The notes: generated by a model from the letters alone, not told the origin. 7,101 nt of DNA from Candidatus Competibacteraceae bacterium (GCA_003527885.1 DPWB01000122.1:327-7427), one strand, 5' to 3'. Shown: positions 1 through 5,592, numbered from the stretch's first letter. A program made the numbers and translations.

Positions 1-1
1 G

Positions 2-1888
2 ATGGATCGGCTGTTTCGCCAGTCCGGGTTGATGCGCCCAAAGTGGGATGAAGTTCACGATCCCTCGGGACAGCGCACCTACGGCCAAATGACTCTCGAC
101 AAGGCCATGGCCGGTTGTCGGGAATCCTATAGCGGCAAGAAACCGAGCGGCAAGGCCACCCAAGCCAGTCCGCCCAGGGCGAAAGCGACGCCGGGTGATC
201 AGGGTGAAGCGGAAAACGCATTGAATCCCTATCGCGGAACCGATGATGCCAACGCCGATCTGCTGCTAGGTCTGCATGGCGCGGATATTCGCTTTTGCCC
301 GCCTTGGGATAAGTGGTTGTTGTGGTCTGGCAGCTATTGGCAGATTGATAACCGGCTGGATATTGAGCGGCTGGCCGCTGATGTTCCGAAAGTCATCAGG
401 AAACGCGCCATTGATCTGACGGCTGAACTGCAATCGTTGCTGCAAAAAATGGCGGAATTGCTGGCCGCAATCAATGCCGATCCGTCAAGGGCGCGTCTGC
501 TGACACAAGAGCGGGCGCGTCTGCTAGAGCGGAAATTGAAGCTTGAGGATGAATCTGAGTGGTTAATCAAACTGGCGTCCAAATTAGAAGGAACCGCCAA
601 GCGTAGCTGTATGTTGCTGGCGACCCGGCATAAGGTCGTTATCCATCACTCAGACCTTGATAAAGGTCACTTCTTACTGAACGCCAGCAATGGCACGGTA
701 GACCTAACTACCGGCGTTTTACGTCCACATGAGCGGGCTGACCTGCTCACCCATGACGTTGAAATTCCCTACCTTCAAAACGCCACCGCGCCCGCTTGGC
801 TGGCCTTTCTGCATTCCACTTTCGGCGGCGATGCTGATCTCATCCAGTTTGTACAACGTGCAGTGGGTTACAGCCTAACCGGCGATGTTCGGGAACAGGT
901 ACTACTGATCTGCCACGGGGTCGGAAGCAACGGAAAATCCGTTTTCCTGAACATCTTGAGGAAGCTGCTAGGCGGGCTGGCGATTCAAGCCGCGCCTGAT
1001 CTGCTGATGGCCGATAAGCAACGTAGGCATCCCACAGAACAGGCTGATCTATTCGGCAAGCGGATCATCGTTTGCCAAGAAACCGGCGAAGGGCGGCGAT
1101 TCAATGAAACGCTGGTGAAGCAGTTGACGGGCGGCGATGGTATCAGGGCGCGTCGAATGCACGAAGATTTTTGGGAGTTCAACCCGACGCATAAGTTGTG
1201 GCTTTCCACGAACCACAAGCCGGAAATTAAGGGAACTGATTACGCCATTTGGCGGCGCATTCGACTCATTCCCTTCAACGTGAAATTCACTGATGACGGT
1301 GAACCGCGAAAAAATCCCGATATGGAACGCCAGTTGACCGCTGAATTGCCGGGCATCCTGGCCTGGGCGGTTGCCGGTTGTCTCGATTGGCAGCGCAACG
1401 GGCTGGGCAAAGCGGAAGCGGTTGAAGCAGCAACGGCGAATTATCAGCAGGAAATGGATGTTTTAGCGGCGTGGATCGGTGAATGTTGCGTCGTCGGAAA
1501 ACGGTTTGAAGCAAAAGCCGCTGACCTTTACGCCAGCTATTCAAGATGGTGCGAACAGTCGGGTGAGCGTCCTGATAGCCAAAGAAAGTTCGGTATGCGC
1601 TTGACTGAACGAGGTTTTATTCGTTTCACCAACAACGGCGCATGGTGGATCGGTATCGGGATTCTTTGTAATCGCCAGCCATATACGGAACCAACGGAAC
1701 GAACGGAACCAGAAATGGCAAAATTTGAAAAAAATAAAAATGACCCACTTCACGAGGCTAAAACTGCCTTTTCTGGTTCCGTTCCTTCCGTTCCTTCCGT
1801 AACTCCCTCTCTCCCTGTGGACGCCAGCCCGTTTCCACCCCGCCGCTCCTCATCATCGGAGACCGGCGAAAAATGGGGAACCTTCTGA
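2..1888 (+). CDS. P4-family phage/plasmid primase-helicase, C-terminal part (5' truncated by window edge)
   Basis: This is an SF3-type replicative helicase fused to a primase, which would unwind and prime the element's own DNA. Residues 1-36 (DRLFRQSGLMRPKWDE and following) match the segment that normally follows the PrimPol domain, so the Met at position 2 is an internal codon and the gene starts upstream. Residues about 80-290 resemble the D5_N/P4 linker region. The Walker A motif GVGSNGKS is at 306-313, a Walker B-like IIVCQE at 355-360, the sensor region LWLSTNH at 399-405, and an arginine-finger-like RR at 418-419. Residues about 480-552 resemble the C-terminal winged-helix, origin-binding region. 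The tail from about 558 is low-complexity (TEPTERTEP, then SVPSVPSV) and is encoded by a large inverted repeat. The stop overlaps the next start (TGATG). The family call is secure; the exact domain borders are approximate. Confidence 0.95.
   Translation: MDRLFRQSGLMRPKWDEVHDPSGQRTYGQMTLDKAMAGCRESYSGKKPSGKATQASPPRAKATPGDQGEAENALNPYRGTDDANADLLLGLHGADIRFCPPWDKWLLWSGSYWQIDNRLDIERLAADVPKVIRKRAIDLTAELQSLLQKMAELLAAINADPSRARLLTQERARLLERKLKLEDESEWLIKLASKLEGTAKRSCMLLATRHKVVIHHSDLDKGHFLLNASNGTVDLTTGVLRPHERADLLTHDVEIPYLQNATAPAWLAFLHSTFGGDADLIQFVQRAVGYSLTGDVREQVLLICHGVGSNGKSVFLNILRKLLGGLAIQAAPDLLMADKQRRHPTEQADLFGKRIIVCQETGEGRRFNETLVKQLTGGDGIRARRMHEDFWEFNPTHKLWLSTNHKPEIKGTDYAIWRRIRLIPFNVKFTDDGEPRKNPDMERQLTAELPGILAWAVAGCLDWQRNGLGKAEAVEAATANYQQEMDVLAAWIGECCVVGKRFEAKAADLYASYSRWCEQSGERPDSQRKFGMRLTERGFIRFTNNGAWWIGIGILCNRQPYTEPTERTEPEMAKFEKNKNDPLHEAKTAFSGSVPSVPSVTPSLPVDASPFPPRRSSSSETGEKWGTF
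1685..1800. repeat. 31-bp inverted repeat with AT-rich loop inside the primase 3' end
   Basis: The left arm 1685-1715 and right arm 1770-1800 are reverse complements over 31 bp with three mismatches. The innermost 13 bp (ACGGAACCAGAAA against TTTCTGGTTCCGT) are perfect. Each arm is built from short tandem units around ACGGAAC, and the 54-nt loop is AT-rich. In protein it reads as the unconserved tail with TEPTERTEP on one side and SVPSVPSV on the other. It looks like a miniature palindromic insertion that kept the reading frame, or a hairpin that has grown by repeat slippage. Confidence 0.8.
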
Positions 1889-2301
1889 TGGCAGCAACCG
1901 CACTGTGCGTTGAACCCGCCGATCCGTTCGTGGCGTTGCGGGTGCTGAACACCATGCGCGACGCGGGATTCATCGTGCGGGTCGACGGCGATGCCCTTCA
2001 GGTGGCTCCAGTAGACCGGTTGTCGCCCCAGCAAAAAGCCTTCATCGCCCGCCACAAACCCGCCCTGGTGGCGCTACTCGTTGACGCGGATATTTTGTAT
2101 GCGGCGCTGGGGATTGCGGGCGCTACGGGGCTGCGATGGCGGCAAGGAACGCCGGATGACTGGACGGATGACCGCCTGTTAGCCGCCGGTGAAGTGCTGT
2201 ACGGCGATGCCCGGATGGTCAGTGAGCTGGGCATTCGCTATCGAAAACCGGGGTATCCCACGCCCCGGAAACCCGCTCCAGACGAGGATGAAATCTCATG
2301 A
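1888..2301 (+). CDS. Small protein with TubC N-terminal docking-like domain
   Basis: A 137-residue protein of unknown role in a replication operon. About the first 60 residues (leucine-rich helix, GFIVRVDGDALQV strand pair, then LSPQQKAFIARHKPALVALL) resemble the TubC N-terminal docking fold, known from polyketide/peptide synthetases but also seen as a stand-alone module beside mobile-element primases. The second half (ADILYAALGIAGATGL...GIRYRKPGYP) is not assigned. I chose ATG 1888 because it overlaps the primase stop (TGATG) and is preceded by GGGGAA at 1875-1880. An in-frame ATG at 1873 would add five residues. It overlaps the ssb start by ATGA, so translation is probably coupled to both neighbours. 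Confidence 0.85.
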   Translation: MAATALCVEPADPFVALRVLNTMRDAGFIVRVDGDALQVAPVDRLSPQQKAFIARHKPALVALLVDADILYAALGIAGATGLRWRQGTPDDWTDDRLLAAGEVLYGDARMVSELGIRYRKPGYPTPRKPAPDEDEIS

Positions 2302-2687
2302 TCCGCGCCCTGCTGACAGGCAGTCTCTACGGCGATCCGGTAGTCCGCACCAGCCAAGCCGGGAAGTCTTTTTGCACTGCCAAGGTTCGCGCCGATGGCA
2401 AAGATGGATCGGCGGTCTGGTGTTCATTGATTGCATTCGGCGAGCAGGCCGCCCGGCTGGCGATGCTCAAAGCGAATTCACCGGTATCGGTATCCGGCAA
2501 GGCCGAGCTACAGGCATGGGCGAACAAGGCGGGCGAACCCGCTGCGGGCCTGTCGCTGGTAGTGGACGAATTGGCCGCATTGAAGGCCAAACCAAGGCCT
2601 AAAGAGGATCAGCGCCCGCAAAGCGATGCGTGTGGACAACGCCCGTTTTCACCGAGCTTGGAGTTGGATGAATTGGAGACTTACTGA
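2298..2687 (+). CDS. ssb: Single-stranded DNA-binding protein
   Basis: A 129-residue OB-fold protein that would coat single-stranded DNA exposed by the upstream helicase. The N-terminal portion has the SSB pattern: MIRALLTGSLYGDPVVR, SFCTAKVRA, VWCSLIAFGEQAARLAMLKANSPVSVSGKAEL, and a terminal strand near LSLVVDELAAL (to about residue 94). It is shorter than typical chromosomal SSB (about 160-180 residues). The last residues (ELDELETY) are acidic but lack the usual DDDIPF tip, so docking to host SSB partners may be altered. Its ATG overlaps the previous stop (ATGA) and its stop overlaps the next start (TGATG), placing it inside a coupled operon. Confidence 0.92.
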   Translation: MIRALLTGSLYGDPVVRTSQAGKSFCTAKVRADGKDGSAVWCSLIAFGEQAARLAMLKANSPVSVSGKAELQAWANKAGEPAAGLSLVVDELAALKAKPRPKEDQRPQSDACGQRPFSPSLELDELETY

Positions 2688-2920
2688 TGGATCATCAATG
2701 GCAGGCCGCCTTGTTGCGACACCTGTTGACGGGAGTGTGGGAATTGCCTGCTCCCCACATTCCCCCGCGCCCAGCCGTGGGCAGATCAGCGCCACCCCCC
2801 GCGCCCAGTCCTGATGAGTTGGCCCAGCGGTTCGTGCAGTACCAGGACGAACAAGCCGTTTTGGGGCGGTTCATCTCGCTGGCGCAAGCTGGGTCTGAAT
2901 ACCTACAGTTCAACTCTTAA
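2687..2920 (+). CDS. Hypothetical 77-aa protein with proline-rich linker
   Basis: I do not recognise a family. The product has an amphipathic start (MDHQWQAALLRHLLTG), a proline/alanine-rich stretch at about residues 22-41, then a helical part (DELAQRFVQYQDEQAVLGRFISLAQAG). There is no signal peptide or membrane segment. The ATG is fused to the ssb stop (TGATG), the same arrangement as its neighbours, which is the main reason to accept it as a gene. The proline-rich linker between two helical parts would fit a small adaptor, but that is a guess. Confidence 0.65.
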   Translation: MDHQWQAALLRHLLTGVWELPAPHIPPRPAVGRSAPPPAPSPDELAQRFVQYQDEQAVLGRFISLAQAGSEYLQFNS

Positions 2921-2933
2921 CCTGGAACCCCGA

Positions 2934-3659
2934 ATGAAACTCAAAATTCCTTTTCTGAATAACAGCACTTCGATGGACGTTCATCCCAACCCGGCTGTGG
3001 TCAAGATTCAAGGGCAACTGGACAAAAACCGCGCTGCACGGACGGCTTTGGATGAAGCTCTAACGGCGCAACAAGTCGCCTTGGCGGCGGCTGTTCAGGT
3101 TGACGAATCGACGCTGAACGAATTGCAGCAACGCTATGAGGATGCCCTGGCGGACGAAGCACTGGGTTTAGTGAGCGCGGATCCGTCCGAAAAGTTGACC
3201 CTTACGCTTGCCAAGGTCAAGACGGCTCTTGAGAAAGAGCGGCAGGGAAAGGCGGCTCTTGCAGAATCCGCACAACGCGCTATTGCGGGCCTAGAGCGGC
3301 GGCGGCAACAACTGGATGATGAGTTCGCCCGGCTCAATGAATCGCGCCTAGCAGCCTTGTTTGCGGCTCTTGAAGCGGAACATACCCAGGCGCGGCAAAC
3401 CTATGTCGCCAGCGCCAATGCCCTTCTGGACGCTTACGGGCGCATCTTGGCGCTGGCGAGAGTGGCGCAAGATCTGGGTTGCCAGCCCTTGCCAGCTTTC
3501 ATGTTCCACAACTTGATGCTGCCCAAACCGGCTGATATGAGCGATTGCGACGCGCCCTTGGCACCGTGCGGAAATGAGCCGTATCAAATGGGAAATGCCT
3601 ACTCATTTGTAGCCATAATCTCGGGACATCAAGACCGATTGCGGGCGGCCTACCCATGA
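2934..3659 (+). CDS. Coiled-coil protein of unknown function
   Basis: A 241-residue protein. The start at 2934 (MKLKIPFLNN) lies 13 nt after the previous stop, with a weak GGAA upstream. A longer in-frame start at 2814 is rejected because it would overlap the preceding gene by more than 100 bp. Residues about 25-165 are rich in Glu, Lys, Gln, Ala and Leu with heptad-like spacing (ALDEALTAQQVALAAA, LERRRQQLDDEFARLNE), predicting a long coiled coil. The C-terminal 70 residues contain LPAFMFHNLMLPKP and two cysteines (DCDAPLAPC). There is no signal peptide. Its stop overlaps the terS start by ATGA. Long coiled-coil proteins next to terminases are sometimes scaffolding or packaging accessories, but nothing here proves that. 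Confidence 0.82.
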   Translation: MKLKIPFLNNSTSMDVHPNPAVVKIQGQLDKNRAARTALDEALTAQQVALAAAVQVDESTLNELQQRYEDALADEALGLVSADPSEKLTLTLAKVKTALEKERQGKAALAESAQRAIAGLERRRQQLDDEFARLNESRLAALFAALEAEHTQARQTYVASANALLDAYGRILALARVAQDLGCQPLPAFMFHNLMLPKPADMSDCDAPLAPCGNEPYQMGNAYSFVAIISGHQDRLRAAYP

Positions 3660-4060
3660 AACGCCTGCTCCCCAAGCAACGCGCCTTTGTCGAGCATTAC
3701 GCCGCCTGCGGCAATGCGACGGAGGCGGCGCGGTTGGCGGGGTATTCGGAACGGTATGCCAATCGGTTTGCGCGGCAACTACTGGACAAACCTCATGTTC
3801 GTGAAGCTTTAACCGAGCTGGTTGACAAGGTATCCGGTGAACGGGTTGCTGACGCCAAAGAGCGTCTTGAATTCTGGACTGCCGTAATGCGAAACCCGGC
3901 GGAATTGACCCGCGATAGACTGAAAGCCAGTGAATTGCTGGCTAGGGCACAAGGCGATTTTATGGTTGAGGCACCCGTCACCACGATTAACAATCTGTGG
4001 ATTACGCCCGACACGCTGCGCACCATTCGTGAGGTGGTCTATGGGCTATCAGAGAGTTAG
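3656..4060 (+). CDS. terS: Phage small terminase subunit (TerS-like)
   Basis: A 134-residue protein matching the Terminase_2 pattern. The N-terminal part LLPKQRAFVEHYAACGNATEAARLAGYS (split across residues 4-31) is the usual DNA-recognition helix-turn-helix, followed by ANRFARQLLDKPHVREAL. The second block, ERLEFWTAVMRNP...DRLKASELLARAQGDF (69-102), is the conserved oligomerisation part. In phages TerS recognises the packaging site and hands DNA to the large ATPase/nuclease subunit. No large subunit follows here; the next 565 bp have no protein gene. In phage-inducible islands a lone terS redirects a helper phage's packaging machine to the satellite. It is translationally coupled to the coiled-coil gene. 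The family call is strong; the satellite role is inferred from context. Confidence 0.88.
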   Translation: MKRLLPKQRAFVEHYAACGNATEAARLAGYSERYANRFARQLLDKPHVREALTELVDKVSGERVADAKERLEFWTAVMRNPAELTRDRLKASELLARAQGDFMVEAPVTTINNLWITPDTLRTIREVVYGLSES

Positions 4061-4091
4061 ATTAGAACGGATTCAAAAAGAGTGAACCCAC

Positions 4092-4190
4092 TTGGAAGGA
4101 CTGGTCTTCCCCTCACGGGCCCGAAGGCGTTCCGGCAACCAGATTGTGCTCAAGTAGGTCTGCTAACAGTATAGACCTGCCTGGGAAGGG
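4092..4190. other. Structured intergenic stretch after terS
   Basis: Several pairings stand out: GGAAG 4094-4098 with CTTCC 4106-4110; CTGGT 4101-4105 with ACCAG 4138-4142; CTTCCC 4106-4111 with GGGAAG 4183-4188; and AGGTCT 4156-4161 with AGACCT 4173-4178. They cannot all form at once, so the region could switch folds. It may be the operon's terminator or processing region, part of a structured RNA on either strand together with the adjacent cloverleaf, or a packaging/replication site. There is no T-tract of the kind an intrinsic terminator needs. Confidence 0.4.
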
Positions 4191-4192
4191 GC

Positions 4193-4290
4193 GCTCTAAG
4201 CCGGGGCCGGACTCGAACCAGGCATCAACTGGCCGCCGATTATCGCCAGCGGTAGCCACCCTTACCCATCGGGCTACACCGGCTTAGAGC
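4193..4290 (-). tRNA. tRNA-like cloverleaf (atypical or degenerate tRNA)
   Basis: Read on the - strand, the element is closed by a perfect 12-bp stem (GCTCTAAGCCGG, CCGGCTTAGAGC), five pairs longer than a normal acceptor. Inside are TA at positions 8-9, a D-arm-like hairpin (GCCC, loop GATGGGTAA, GGGT; or an alternative GTAGCC/GGCTAC stem), and a middle hairpin (CTGGC/GCCAG or CCGC/GCGG). A canonical T-loop GGTTCGAGTCC comes last. The span from acceptor to acceptor is about 85 nt, class II size. Against a working tRNA: no clean 5-bp anticodon stem with a 7-nt loop, G where A14 is expected, one T-stem mismatch, no encoded CCA, and the over-long acceptor. No anticodon can be named. It may be a decayed tRNA, a tRNA mimic or a recombination/packaging site. 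Confidence 0.42.
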
Positions 4291-4341
4291 TTCAAGGTTT
4301 AGATACCATACCTTATGAAGTACAGGGCAAACACGACATGT

Positions 4342-4363
4342 GACGCCCGGTAAAAATTTACCG
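4342..4363 (+). repeat. Palindromic site, left copy of an inverted pair
   Basis: The core CCGGTAAA-AA-TTTACCGG (4347-4364) is a near-perfect 18-bp palindrome, flanked on the left by GACGC. A second copy in the opposite orientation lies at 5571-5592. The two 22-bp sites agree at 20 positions and differ only in the central AA (TT when the other copy is reverse-complemented). Together they bracket the toxin-antitoxin module. The shape suits a dimeric protein, such as a repressor, partition protein or recombinase. Confidence 0.6.
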
Positions 4364-4425
4364 GCTAGTCCTAGGTAGAAACCCCTATCCGCGTTCGTTC
4401 CTACTCTTTCTGTGGACGCCAGCCG

Positions 4426-4453
4426 TGATAATTATCAGCGCGGCTGATTATCC
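4426..4453. repeat. 12-bp palindrome and TTATC-type repeats
   Basis: TGATAATTATCA at 4426-4437 is a perfect 12-bp palindrome, followed by a related GCTGATTATCC ending at 4453. Further TTATC or TTATT words occur at about 4521-4536 and 4572. The surrounding 4430-4600 is the most AT-rich stretch of this intergenic region. A binding site or part of an origin is possible, but the motifs are short and no known iteron set is recognised. Confidence 0.3.
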
Positions 4454-4509
4454 GACCCGACCCGCATGAAACCCCGCTGTTTGCCGTGCTTCCCGGCGTT
4501 GCACCAAAA

Positions 4510-4547
4510 TGGTAATTCAAGATTATTCCTATTATCATGAATTACCA
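4510..4547. promoter_or_regulatory. Inverted repeat upstream of the toxin-antitoxin promoter
   Basis: TGGTAATTCA (4510-4519) and TGAATTACCA (4538-4547) are perfect 10-bp reverse complements with an AT-rich 18-nt spacer. The element ends 18 bp before the -35 box of the toxin-antitoxin promoter, where an activator or a second repressor site could sit. As a hairpin in RNA it would be weak, so a DNA-binding role is more likely. Confidence 0.5.
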
Positions 4548-4565
4548 ATGTAGTTTTTACAGCGG

Positions 4566-4594
4566 TTGACGTTATCTTTTCGTAGTTATATAGT
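4566..4594 (+). promoter_or_regulatory. Sigma70-type promoter of the toxin-antitoxin operon
   Basis: The -35 box TTGACG (4566-4571) and -10 box TATAGT (4589-4594) are separated by exactly 17 bp, each one or two bases from consensus. Transcription would begin near 4601, about 25 nt before the antitoxin ATG. The -10 box touches the operator-like palindrome that follows, fitting autorepression. Confidence 0.7.
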
Positions 4595-4623
4595 TGTCAC
4601 CTTGAGACAGTCTAAGGCGACAA
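4594..4623. promoter_or_regulatory. Operator-like imperfect palindrome over the toxin-antitoxin start site
   Basis: TTGTCACCTT (4594-4603) and AAGGCGACAA (4614-4623) are inverted with one mismatch in ten, around a centre containing AGAC-A-GTCT. It overlaps the last base of the -10 box and the expected transcription start, and ends two bases before the antitoxin ATG. That is where type II antitoxins usually bind to repress their own operon. The AAGG inside it could also serve as a weak ribosome binding site. Confidence 0.55.
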
Positions 4624-4625
4624 CA

Positions 4626-4994
4626 ATGGAAACCTACACGCCAGAACAGGCGGCAAAAATCCTACAGGTCACAGTCCAGACCGTTCGCAAGTGGCTACGC
4701 AACAACGAATTGACCGGTGCAAACACGCCAGCGGGCTGGCGTTTGACGCCTGCTGACCTTGAGACATGGCTAGACCGGCAAAGGCAACCTCGACCGCCAC
4801 GCGGTAACACGTCCGGCCTGAACAGGACGCGGCCTGACTGGGAAGCAGCGCCGTTGCGAAAGCATGAACAGTCTGATGATGACGCGGGCTTGGTTGCGGC
4901 GGCGGAAGCGGCCCTTGACCGGCTGGTAGAAGGGAAAACAACCGTTGTGAGTTTTGAAGAATGGGAACGGCGCTGCGATGCCTTGGACGGTTGA
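4626..4994 (+). CDS. Helix-turn-helix antitoxin (MerR/excisionase-like DNA-binding domain)
   Basis: The 122-residue product has an N-terminal HTH_17-type domain: YTPEQAAKILQVTVQTVRKW at residues 4-23, then a wing (AGWRLTPADLETWL, 36-49). A proline/arginine-rich linker (51-75) leads to a C-terminal part (about 85-122) ending GKTTVVSFEEWERRCDALDG, resembling the toxin-binding tail of RelB/StbD-type antitoxins. It would bind the operator upstream and neutralise the RelE-like toxin. ATG 4626 follows the promoter and operator directly; the longer TTG start at 4566 lies in the -35 box and is rejected. The reading frame overlaps the toxin gene by 17 bp, typical of these pairs. Confidence 0.85.
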   Translation: METYTPEQAAKILQVTVQTVRKWLRNNELTGANTPAGWRLTPADLETWLDRQRQPRPPRGNTSGLNRTRPDWEAAPLRKHEQSDDDAGLVAAAEAALDRLVEGKTTVVSFEEWERRCDALDG

Positions 4995-5253
4995 CCTGTT
5001 GGAAGATGTGGCTAAAACCTTGGAACGGTTGGACGCCACAGCCCGCAACCGGATCCGGCGATTTATCCGCGAACGGTTGCAAGGAACTGATAACCCACGG
5101 CAATGGGGCAAGATTTTGACCGGCAACTATGCGGGATTGTGGCGCTATCGGATTGGCGACTATCGGCTGGTATGCCAGCTACAGGATGCCCGGCTAGTGG
5201 TGCTGGCAGTCGAGTTAGTACACCGTAGCGATGCCTATAAAGGAAATCCATGA
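4978..5253 (+). CDS. RelE/ParE-family toxin
   Basis: The 91-residue product has the RelE pattern: MPWTVDLLEDVAKTLERLD, RNRIRRFIRERL, DNPRQWGKILTGN, and GLWRYRIGDYRLVCQL (from 53), ending VELVHRSDAY. Basic and aromatic residues in RelE active-site positions are present (R56, R58, R63, R83, Y87), so cutting of ribosome-bound mRNA is plausible, although the family also includes ParE gyrase inhibitors. I chose ATG 4978 because it begins exactly at the family N-terminus; an in-frame ATG at 4954 adds eight unconserved residues. It is co-transcribed and coupled with the antitoxin and is followed at once by a strong terminator. Confidence 0.9.
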   Translation: MPWTVDLLEDVAKTLERLDATARNRIRRFIRERLQGTDNPRQWGKILTGNYAGLWRYRIGDYRLVCQLQDARLVVLAVELVHRSDAYKGNP

Positions 5254-5257
5254 AAGT

Positions 5258-5292
5258 AAAGGCGGAACCTGTTGCTACAGGCCCGCCTTTTT
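5258..5292 (+). terminator. Rho-independent terminator of the toxin-antitoxin operon
   Basis: AAAGGCG (5258-5264) pairs with CGCCTTT (5284-5290), and inside it CCTGT pairs with ACAGG around a TGCT loop. The hairpin runs straight into TTTTT (5288-5292). It begins four bases after the toxin stop. The A-run on the left side could let it work in both directions. Confidence 0.88.
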
Positions 5293-5331
5293 CGTAACTG
5301 ACTTGAGGAAGTCAAAACCTGAATACTCTTT

Positions 5332-5382
5332 GAAACTAGGGTAAACATCTCACCCTAGTTTACCCGCATTTACCCTAGTTTC
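5332..5382. repeat. Triple ACCCTAGTTT repeat within a 14-bp inverted repeat
   Basis: GAAACTAGGGTAAA (5332-5345) and TTTACCCTAGTTTC (5369-5382) are perfect 14-bp reverse complements. A third unit, ACCCTAGTTTACC (5352-5364), lies between, in direct orientation to the right arm and 21 bp from it, about two helical turns. Three units of one motif with this phasing suggest an operator, partition site or small iteron cluster. No adjacent promoter boxes are clear. Confidence 0.6.
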
Positions 5383-5576
5383 CTTCCATCGCCATACCTA
5401 TTAGCCTTGCATCAATCGGCGTTATTGCCGTGCAACGCAACCAGGGTGCGAATGATGAAACAGCCAAAGCAGGAATCAGGAAAGCCAAATTTAATCCCAT
5501 TGGTAATGTAGACCCCGGAAAAGATGTATTAGATACATCTTTTAGTAAATTGAGAGTTGGCAGAGACGGTCGGTAA
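5379..5576 (+). pseudogene. Possible 3' remnant of a gene
   Basis: One frame is open for 65 codons from just after a TAG at 5376 to the TAA at 5574-5576. It reads like ordinary protein (GVIAVQRNQGANDE, KAKFNPIGNVDPGKDVLD, FSKLRVGRDGR). There is no ATG; GTG 5430 is the only usual start codon and has no ribosome binding site. The frame ends inside the right palindromic site and also spans an 11-bp hairpin, which argues that it may be chance. I do not recognise the family. If real, it is the end of a gene cut by the rearrangement that brought in the upstream repeats. Confidence 0.3.
5519..5543. repeat. 11-bp perfect AT-rich hairpin
   Basis: AAAAGATGTAT (5519-5529) and ATACATCTTTT (5533-5543) are perfect complements around a TAG loop. 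The A-run and T-run at the ends resemble a weak bidirectional terminator, but the stem is AT-rich. It could instead be a repressor site. Confidence 0.45.
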
Positions 5577-5592
5577 AAATTTACCGGGCGTC
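5571..5592 (-). repeat. Palindromic site, right copy of the inverted pair
   Basis: CGGTAAAAATTTACCGG (5571-5587) followed by GCGTC is the reverse-orientation partner of the site at 4342-4363. The shared outer GACGC flank, read on the - strand, sets the orientation, so the two sites point toward each other across about 1.2 kb containing the toxin-antitoxin operon. Confidence 0.6.

Noticed and set aside
2..4. ATG at position 2 as the true primase start
   Set aside because: The residues from this Met are the interior motif DRLFRQSGLMRPKWDE that follows the PrimPol part in this family; the gene clearly begins outside the window.
2814..2933. Longer start at 2814 for the coiled-coil gene
   Set aside because: It would overlap the preceding coupled gene by 107 bp, and the extra residues lack coiled-coil character.
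4061..4290. tmRNA made from the tRNA-like fold and adjacent hairpins
   Set aside because: No tag-peptide frame, no CCA, far too short, and the T-arm/acceptor order does not match a split tRNA domain at the ends of a longer RNA.
4566..4625. TTG start at 4566 for the antitoxin
   Set aside because: The added residues are encoded by the promoter and operator, and the conserved domain begins right after ATG 4626.
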